The notes under the pieces: model-generated | What the model saw: only the letters and a program-made list of their open reading frames with translations | What the model was told of the DNA's origin: nothing | Database searches by the model: none | DNA from: Hyphomicrobiales bacterium | GTDB lineage: Bacteria > Pseudomonadota > Alphaproteobacteria > Rhizobiales > Beijerinckiaceae | Direction: 5' to 3' | NCBI GenBank assembly: GCA_900470775.1 | Contig: UCBZ01000004.1 | Span: 38,057 to 102,056 of the forward strand | DNA length: 64,000 bases | Part shown: positions 56,451 through 64,000 of the stretch, piece by piece | Position numbering within the stretch: the first letter of the stretch is position 1 | Layout: each line of letters opens with the position of its first letter | Position numbers and translations under genes: made by a program

Positions 56451-56807
56451 ATGCTCGTCGCCGCGGGAGGGCTCGATCTCGCCTTCGCGCTGTTTCATCT
56501 CGCATTCTGGCGCCTGTTCGACTGGCCGGGCCGCTTGGCTCCGGCAGGGCGCCTCAATGCCGCGATCACGCAGACGCTCAATGCGATGCTCGCCTTCGTC
56601 TTTTGCGCCTATGGAGCGGCGCTGATCTGGCAGTCTCTCAACACTGGCGCCGGTTCCTGGCTGCTGCCACTCGCGGGGGCGCTGTTCTGGCTGCTGCGGC
56701 TGGCGTTGCAATTCGTCTGGTTCGATCTGCGCCCGTTCGCCTCGCGTGCGATCACGGCGATCTTTGCCCTGGCTGCGGTGCTTCATGCGGTGGCCGCGCT
56801 GGGCTGA
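56451..56807 (+). CDS. Small integral membrane protein of unknown function
   Basis: A 118-aa protein with three or four hydrophobic segments: about 1-25 (LVAAGGLDLAFALFHLAFW), 45-64 (LNAMLAFVFCAYGAALIW), 73-92 (WLLPLAGALFWLLRLALQF) and 99-117 (AITAIFALAAVLHAVAAL). A FDLRPFASR loop joins the last two. It starts 5 bp after the chemoreceptor-like gene and is likely co-transcribed with it. I do not recognise a family beyond a DoxX-like general appearance. Confidence 0.75.
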   Translation: MLVAAGGLDLAFALFHLAFWRLFDWPGRLAPAGRLNAAITQTLNAMLAFVFCAYGAALIWQSLNTGAGSWLLPLAGALFWLLRLALQFVWFDLRPFASRAITAIFALAAVLHAVAALG

Positions 56808-56846
56808 GGCTTTCCATCGGCGCCCACCTCGGGCAAACCCTCATCT

Positions 56847-58685
56847 ATGCCGCAGCCCTTCGAATCAGACGCCCGCGCGATCCTCAAATCCGTCTTCGGC
56901 TATGATGATTTCCGCCCCGGCCAGTGGGAGGTGATCGAGGCCGCGCTTGCCGGGCAGGACGTCTTCGCGGTGATGCCGACCGGCTCGGGCAAGTCGATGT
57001 GCTACCAGCTGCCGGCACTCGTCGCGGGTGGGCTGACGCTGGTGGTCTCGCCGCTGATCGCCCTGATGCGCGATCAGGTCGGGCAGTTGACGCGGGCCGG
57101 CGTCGCCGCCGCCTCGCTCAACTCGATGAACAGCGAGGCCGAGGCCACCGAGGCCTGGGACAGGCTGAATTCGGGAGATCTGCGCCTGCTCTTCGTCTCG
57201 CCGGAGCGGTTGGCGGGCGACGGGCTGGTTTCACGCCTGCGCCGTCTCGGCGTGACGCGGCTTGCCATCGACGAGGCCCATTGCGTCTCGCAATGGGGCC
57301 ATGATTTCCGCCCCGAATACCGCCTGCTGGCCAAGACGCGGGAAGCCCTGGGCGGCGTGCCGGTGACGGCGCTGACCGCGACCGCCGACCGCCAGACGCG
57401 CGACGACATCGCCCAGCAGCTGTTCCCGAAGCCGCCACACCTGGTGGTGCATTCCTTCGATCGGCCGAACCTGAAGCTCGCCTTCGCGCCGAAGGACCAG
57501 CCGCGCCGGCAGATCGACGAGTTCCTGCGCAGCCATCGCGGCGGCTCGGGTATCGTCTACTGCTCCTCGCGCAACCGCACCGAGAAGCTCGCCGACGGCC
57601 TGCGCGAGAAGGGCTGGAACGCGCTGGCCTATCATGCCGGGCTCGATCAAAGCGTCCGCAACCGCAATCAGGACATTTTCCTGCAGGAGGACGGCGTCGT
57701 CGTCTGCGCCACCATCGCCTTCGGCATGGGCATCAACAAGCCCGATGTCCGCTTCGTCGTCCATGCCGACATGCCCGGCTCGATCGAGAGCTACTACCAG
57801 GAGATCGGCCGCGCCGGCCGCGACGGGCTGAATGCGGATACGCTGACGCTCTACGGCATCGACGACATGTCGCTGCGCCGCCGCCAGATCGACGAGAAGG
57901 CGATCGACGACGAACGCCGCCGCATCGAGCACAAGCGCCTCAACGCGATGATCGATCTCTGCGAATCCGCGCTCTGCCGTCGCAGCGCGCTGCTGGCCTA
58001 TTTCGGCGAGGAGACGCAAAGCTGTGTCCACGGCAACGCGCCGATCCGCTGCGATCTCTGCGGCACGGATGCGCCGGAACTGGCCGATGCGACGCTCGAC
58101 GCCCGCAAGCTGCTCTCGGCCGTGGCGCGCTCGGGCCAGCGCTTCGGCGCCGCCCATCTCGCCGACATCCTGACCGGCACGGCAACCGACGCGATCCGCC
58201 GCCAGAACCATGATGGGCTGAAGACCTTCGGCGTCGGCCAGGACAAACCCAAGAGCGCCTGGACCGCGCTGACCCGCAAGCTCTTCGCCGCCGGCGCGCT
58301 CGCCGAGGCCAGCACCGAGCATGGCGGCTTCTGCCTCACGGAGAAGGGCGAGGACATCCTGTTCGGCCGCGAGGCCATCGCGCTACGCGCCGACCCCTAT
58401 GCCGACCGCCGCACGCGCCGCGCCGGACGCGAGGCCGCGCGCGCCGACGGTCTCGACGAGGGCACCGCCGGCCTGTTCGAGCATCTGCGCCAGTTGCGTC
58501 TGTCGCTCGCCCGGGAGGAGGGTGTCGCCGCCTATATCATCTTCACCGACCGCACCCTGATCGCGATGGCCCGCGCCCGGCCGGCAGGGCTGGAAGAGAT
58601 GCGCGCGATCGAGGGTGTCGGCGAGCGCAAGCTCACCCAATATGGCGAGACCTTCTTGGAGGCGATCGCCGGTTTTTCCGGCTGA
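56847..58685 (+). CDS. recQ: ATP-dependent DNA helicase RecQ
   Basis: Superfamily 2 3'-5' helicase of recombination and fork repair, 612 aa (E. coli 609). VFGYDDFRPGQWEVIEA is the Q-motif region, Walker A is MPTGSGKSMCYQ, and the DEAH box is AIDEAHCVSQWGHDFRPEY. Helicase motif V/VI is GMGINKPDVRFV...YYQEIGRAGRDG. The zinc-binding domain has cysteines in CESALC, SCVHG and CDLCG. A C-terminal HRDC domain contains MRAIEGVGERKLTQYG. It lies 40 bp after the small membrane protein gene and 119 bp before gyrB. Confidence 0.96.
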   Translation: MPQPFESDARAILKSVFGYDDFRPGQWEVIEAALAGQDVFAVMPTGSGKSMCYQLPALVAGGLTLVVSPLIALMRDQVGQLTRAGVAAASLNSMNSEAEATEAWDRLNSGDLRLLFVSPERLAGDGLVSRLRRLGVTRLAIDEAHCVSQWGHDFRPEYRLLAKTREALGGVPVTALTATADRQTRDDIAQQLFPKPPHLVVHSFDRPNLKLAFAPKDQPRRQIDEFLRSHRGGSGIVYCSSRNRTEKLADGLREKGWNALAYHAGLDQSVRNRNQDIFLQEDGVVVCATIAFGMGINKPDVRFVVHADMPGSIESYYQEIGRAGRDGLNADTLTLYGIDDMSLRRRQIDEKAIDDERRRIEHKRLNAMIDLCESALCRRSALLAYFGEETQSCVHGNAPIRCDLCGTDAPELADATLDARKLLSAVARSGQRFGAAHLADILTGTATDAIRRQNHDGLKTFGVGQDKPKSAWTALTRKLFAAGALAEASTEHGGFCLTEKGEDILFGREAIALRADPYADRRTRRAGREAARADGLDEGTAGLFEHLRQLRLSLAREEGVAAYIIFTDRTLIAMARARPAGLEEMRAIEGVGERKLTQYGETFLEAIAGFSG

Positions 58686-58742
58686 TTTGACCGCCTTACG
58701 CGCACGCACGCGTAGGCGCGTGAAAAAGCCGTCTTCACCCCC

Positions 58743-58761
58743 TATATTCGTGATACGAATC
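58743..58761 (+). promoter_or_regulatory. gyrB -10 element with overlapping inverted repeat and GANTC site
   Basis: TATATT (58743-58748) is a good -10; the -35 match (GTGAAA, 17 bases upstream) is partial. ATTCG (58746-58750) and CGAAT (58756-58760) form a perfect short inverted repeat over the predicted start of transcription. A GAATC CcrM-type site spans 58757-58761. Confidence 0.4.
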
Positions 58762-58768
58762 AAGATGA

Positions 58769-61228
<2,460 letters not shown>

Positions 61229-61262
61229 GCGGCCGTCCACAAGCCCGTATTCGAGAATGCTT

Positions 61263-61287
61263 CGGCGGCGCCGCGTGAGCGCCGCCG
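61263..61287. terminator. Stem-loop between convergent gyrB and formate dehydrogenase genes
   Basis: CGGCGGCGC (61263-61271), a 7-base loop, GCGCCGCCG (61279-61287). It is a GC-rich 9-bp stem without a clear T-run, placed 35 bp after gyrB and 16 bp before the fdh stop; probably a bidirectional transcript end. Confidence 0.55.
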
Positions 61288-61302
61288 CCGATATCGCTCC
61301 CC

Positions 61303-62508
61303 TCAACCCGCCTTCCTGAACTTCGCCGCTTCTTCGGAGCCGCCCGTGGCGTTGCCGGCGCTGTAGGAATGGGCCCCCGCGCCAGCCAGCCTGCCGCCAT
61401 CGACGATCAGATACTCGTCGCGGATCGGGCGCTTCTCGAACCAGCATTCGAGGATTTCGCGCACGCCGGCGGCATAGCGTGTCTGGGCCGAGAGCGAGGT
61501 GCCGGAGATATGCGGCGTCATGCCGTGATGCGGCATCGCCCGCCAGGGATGGTCCTTCGGCGCCGGCTGCGGGAACCAGACGTCGCCGGCATAACCGGCG
61601 AGTTGGCCCGCTTCGAGCGCACGGGCGATGGCGTCCCGGTCACAGAGCTTGCCGCGCGCCGTGTTCACGAGATAGGCGCCACGCTTGAACAGCTTGAGCA
61701 TCGGCTCGTTGATCATGTGCTCCGTCTCCGGATGGAGCGGGCAGTTGAGCGTGACCACGTCGCAGACCTTGACCATGTCCTCGACGGTCGGGTGCCAGTG
61801 CAGGTTGAGCTCTCTCTCGATCTCCGCCGGCAGGCGATGCCGGTCGTAATAGTGCAGGTGCATGTCGAAGGGTTTCAGGCGGCGCAGCACGGCAAGACCG
61901 ATGCGGCCGGCGGCGACGGTGCCGACATGCATGCCCTCGACATCATAGGAACGCGTCACGCAGTCGGCGATGTTCCAGCCGCCCTTGACCACCCATTGAT
62001 GGGAGGGAATGTAGTTGCGCACGAGCCCCAGGATCATCATGACGACGTGCTCGGCGACGCTGATCGAGTTGCAATAGGTCACCTCGGCGACCGTGACGCC
62101 GCTGTCGATGGCGGCCTGCAGGTCGACGTGGTCGGAGCCGATGCCGGCGGTGAGCGCGAGCTTCAGTTTCGGCGCCTTGGCAATGCGCTCGGCAGTGAGA
62201 TAGGCTGGCCAGAATGGCTGCGATATGACGATTTCGGCATCGTGGAGTTCACGCTCCAGCACCGAATCGGCTCCATCCTTGTCGGACGTTACGACGAGCG
62301 TATGGCCGAGCGATTCCAGGTATTTGCGCAGGCCGAGTTCGCCCGAGACGCTGCCGAGCAGCGTGCCTGGCTGGAAATCGATCGCCTTGGGGGTCGGCAG
62401 CGTCTGGCCGCCGGGATAGCGATCGATCTTCGGCAGATCGTCCCGCGCATAGGATTGCGGAAATCCATCGATCGGATCATCGTAAAGAACACAAACGACC
62501 TTTGCCAT
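61303..62508 (-). CDS. fdh: NAD-dependent formate dehydrogenase
   Basis: Metal-free D-2-hydroxyacid-dehydrogenase-type enzyme oxidising formate to CO2 with NAD+, 401 aa, the length of the Pseudomonas sp. 101 enzyme. Substrate-site blocks are FQPGTLLGSVSGELGLRKYLE and SQPFWPAYLTAERI. The NAD fingerprint region is GTVAAGRIGLAVLRRLKPF with AGRIG, followed by YYDRHRLP whose Asp selects NAD. The catalytic Arg is in LTAGIGSDH...NTARGKL, and the Gln-His pair is FPQPAPKDH...TPHISGTSLSAQTRY. The ATG at 62508 has AAGGGA upstream. A LysR gene lies 244 bp upstream in the same direction. It supplies NADH and detoxifies formate in C1 or oxalate metabolism. Confidence 0.95.
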   Translation of the reverse strand: MAKVVCVLYDDPIDGFPQSYARDDLPKIDRYPGGQTLPTPKAIDFQPGTLLGSVSGELGLRKYLESLGHTLVVTSDKDGADSVLERELHDAEIVISQPFWPAYLTAERIAKAPKLKLALTAGIGSDHVDLQAAIDSGVTVAEVTYCNSISVAEHVVMMILGLVRNYIPSHQWVVKGGWNIADCVTRSYDVEGMHVGTVAAGRIGLAVLRRLKPFDMHLHYYDRHRLPAEIERELNLHWHPTVEDMVKVCDVVTLNCPLHPETEHMINEPMLKLFKRGAYLVNTARGKLCDRDAIARALEAGQLAGYAGDVWFPQPAPKDHPWRAMPHHGMTPHISGTSLSAQTRYAAGVREILECWFEKRPIRDEYLIVDGGRLAGAGAHSYSAGNATGGSEEAAKFRKAG

Positions 62509-62681
62509 ATTCAATTCCCTTGAGCATGAGACAAGAGAAAACGCTCGGCATCAAGGTGATGTCCGTCGCTATCGAACCAAGATCGAAATCACCGGGGTCA
62601 GAAAATCGGCGACGCGATCGAATATTGCTGCTCGGCGTTTCCCCGTTCGACTGCTTGCAAGCTCTTCTTCATGTATGGCCT

Positions 62682-62701
62682 GCATCGAACATCTACGATG
62701 C
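62682..62701. promoter_or_regulatory. Inverted repeat upstream of fdh, candidate LysR site
   Basis: GCATCG (62682-62687) and CGATGC (62696-62701) are perfect inverted arms 8 bases apart, in the 244-bp gap between the LysR gene and fdh, about 175 bp upstream of the fdh start. LysR-type sites usually show interrupted ATC/GAT dyads of this general form. The gap also holds the fdh promoter, which I could not assign confidently. Confidence 0.4.
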
Positions 62702-62752
62702 TCGTGCTTTCGACGGGTCAAATCCAATGAAAGTTTTGGAAGGGTTGATAGC

Positions 62753-63679
62753 TTATGCCGATGATGAAGGCCCGATCGCAGCGCTCAACTCGCGCTCAAA
62801 ATCGATGTCAGCGACACTGTTGATCAGCGCCTCGGCCATGGGTGAGGACGGTTCACGGTCCGACAGGACGAGCCCAACCGCCTGGTTGTGGGCCGGTTCG
62901 ACGAGATCGAGCGCAACGAGATCGGCAGCGCCGCCAAAAATATAGAGGAAGGTGTGCGGGACGATGCTCGCCCACTCGCCCTGACGCAGATGCGAACACA
63001 CGGCCAGGAAGGAATTGCTGACAACGGTCGGGTTGATCGCGATGCCGATCGACGAGGCCAGTTGGTTGATGATCCGCCGGTTTTGCATGTCCTCACTGAG
63101 CAGGCAGAGCCGCTCGGCCGCAGCCTCCTTCCATGTCAGAGAGGTCCGCCCCGCGCAGGGGTGTGTCCGGTGGACGACGAAGACGAAATGCTCGCGGTAG
63201 AGCGGCAGCCGCCGAACATGCTCGATGGGCTCATTGTCGAGATAGGTCATCCCGCCATCGATCTCGAAGGCCTCCAGCCCCCGTTCGATCGCGCGCGATG
63301 TCATCGACAGAATCTCGATCTTCGCAGCCGGATGCGCTGCGGCGAAACGGGCCGTCAGGAACGCGATGGACGGCATCGCGGCAGGAATGACGCCCAGCCG
63401 CAACGTGCCGGTGAGTCCGCGCCGCAGCCCGGTCAGATCCTCGCGCAGACTGGCGTAGTCGGCCAGGATCAGCCGGCCCCAGGAGAGCAGTTTTTCGCCT
63501 TCCGGCGTCAGGCCGACGAATTTGTGGCTCCTGACGACCAGTCTAGCACCCAGATCCTCCTCAAGGCGGCGGATCGCGGTCGACAGCGTCGGCTGAGCGA
63601 TGTTGCAAGCCTCGGCGGCGCGGGCGAAATGGCACTCGCGGGCGAGGGCGACGAAATAGGACAGTTGGCGAATGAGCAT
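62753..63679 (-). CDS. LysR-family transcriptional regulator
   Basis: A 308-aa LysR-type regulator. The HTH is MLIRQLSYFVALARECHFARAAEACNIAQPTLSTAIRRLEEDLGA, near-standard for the family; this fixes the ATG at 63679 although the frame stays open further upstream. The effector domain begins near residue 90 (GTLRLGVIPAAMPSIAFLTARF). It precedes fdh in the same direction and is the obvious candidate regulator; similar LysR genes sit beside formate dehydrogenase genes in other alphaproteobacteria. Confidence 0.92.
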   Translation of the reverse strand: MLIRQLSYFVALARECHFARAAEACNIAQPTLSTAIRRLEEDLGARLVVRSHKFVGLTPEGEKLLSWGRLILADYASLREDLTGLRRGLTGTLRLGVIPAAMPSIAFLTARFAAAHPAAKIEILSMTSRAIERGLEAFEIDGGMTYLDNEPIEHVRRLPLYREHFVFVVHRTHPCAGRTSLTWKEAAAERLCLLSEDMQNRRIINQLASSIGIAINPTVVSNSFLAVCSHLRQGEWASIVPHTFLYIFGGAADLVALDLVEPAHNQAVGLVLSDREPSSPMAEALINSVADIDFERELSAAIGPSSSA

Positions 63680-63898
63680 CGAGCCTACCTTCCCATCGAT
63701 CGCTAGTACCAGATCACGACGGCAAACGACGCGGCCGTTGTTGACGAGGCGGCGAAGGAATCCGGATATGAGCTCGCGCAAGCGGCTGGGCGTCGCGCGC
63801 CGCTGAACACGGACCACCCGGTCGCCTCGACCACCGCTCCGGTGTGACCGATGCCGGGCCGCTCGCCGTGCCTGGGCCCTCAGGTCGCCTCGTTTGGA

Positions 63899-64000
63899 TC
63901 ACGCAGCGCGGCGGTGGCTGCCGTGTTGCTGATAGGTCGCCGCGGTCCCCGCGCCCCCCTGCCCGGCCTTGAAGGCCGCGACGAGGTCGTTGAGCTGTCC
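63899..64000 (-). CDS. Partial 3' end of a methyl-accepting chemotaxis protein
   Basis: The last 102 bp read on the minus strand as a 33-residue C-terminus ending at TGA (63899-63901). It includes GQLNDLVAAFKAGQG, the Leu/Val/Phe heptad-like tail (LxxLVxxFK) commonly found at the end of chemoreceptor signalling domains. The rest lies beyond the window. The 219 bp between it and the LysR start hold nothing I recognise. Confidence 0.6.
   Translation of the reverse strand, partial: GQLNDLVAAFKAGQGGAGTAATYQQHGSHRRAA

Overview
The window is high-GC, densely coded chromosomal DNA from an alphaproteobacterium of the order Hyphomicrobiales (Rhizobiales). Supporting this are the order enoyl-CoA hydratase-rpsT-dnaA, the mutM/ubiE/ubiB/coaBC/dut neighbourhood, clustered GANTC (CcrM-type) sites upstream of dnaA, EcfG-type stress promoters, and a 401-aa NAD-dependent formate dehydrogenase of the methylotroph type. 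A Bosea-like organism fits best, but that is recall-based inference. I saw no tRNA, rRNA, CRISPR array, prophage or insertion sequence, so this looks like core chromosome with accessory metabolic operons.

Layout. 0-2 kb: the end of a probable YraN gene, gshB and a ThiF/MoeB-type E1 enzyme. 2-11.8 kb: one long nucleoside uptake and salvage operon (BMP-type binding protein, a metallo-beta-lactamase-fold hydrolase, ATPase, two permeases, cytidine deaminase, purine nucleoside phosphorylase, deoC, deoA, a GhrA-type reductase), mostly joined by stop/start overlaps. 12-17.7 kb: an SDR enzyme, a secreted phytase-like esterase and a xylFHG-type sugar transporter. 17.8-22.1 kb: nth, DUF2244, an exported alpha/beta hydrolase with a LysR regulator, and an AraC-HTH/O6-alkylguanine methyltransferase fusion. 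22.1-25.3 kb: a catabolic operon with a XylX-like 2-keto-3-deoxy-pentonate dehydratase, a PfkB kinase and a probable trans-3-hydroxyproline dehydratase. 25.4-29.8 kb: ugpBAEC behind a PhoB box. 29.9-36.5 kb: polA, then a stress block (AI-2E-family membrane protein, DUF883 protein, holin-like protein, orphan CHASE3 histidine kinase) with two EcfG-type promoters. 36.6-49.8 kb: cysK, an Rrf2 regulator, dut, coaBC, amn, a SRPBCC/DUF1579/VOC operon, ubiB, ubiE, mutM, an ArsR-SRPBCC pair, enoyl-CoA hydratase and threonine dehydratase. 50-61.2 kb: the replication block rpsT, dnaA, dnaN, recF, a soluble chemoreceptor-like protein, a small membrane protein, recQ and gyrB. 61.3-64 kb: formate dehydrogenase, a LysR regulator and the tail of another chemoreceptor.

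How the genes work together. The nucleoside operon imports nucleosides, deaminates and phosphorolyses them, and directs deoxyribose toward glyceraldehyde 3-phosphate and acetaldehyde; no phosphopentomutase gene is present here. The xylFHG importer and the XylX-like operon could both serve oxidative pentose catabolism. ugpBAEC scavenges glycerol-3-phosphate under phosphate starvation. The two EcfG-type promoters place the AI-2E and DUF883/holin genes in the general stress response. Five intergenic palindromic elements sit between convergent genes or inside operons.

The observations I rate highest are the EcfG promoter pair, the PhoB box, the GANTC cluster upstream of dnaA, the heme-ligand-less protoglobin chemoreceptor between recF and gyrB, the metallo-hydrolase embedded in the nucleoside operon, and the operator-like motif shared by the ArsR gene and the SRPBCC/DUF1579/VOC operon. 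I did not find a clearly new multi-gene system.
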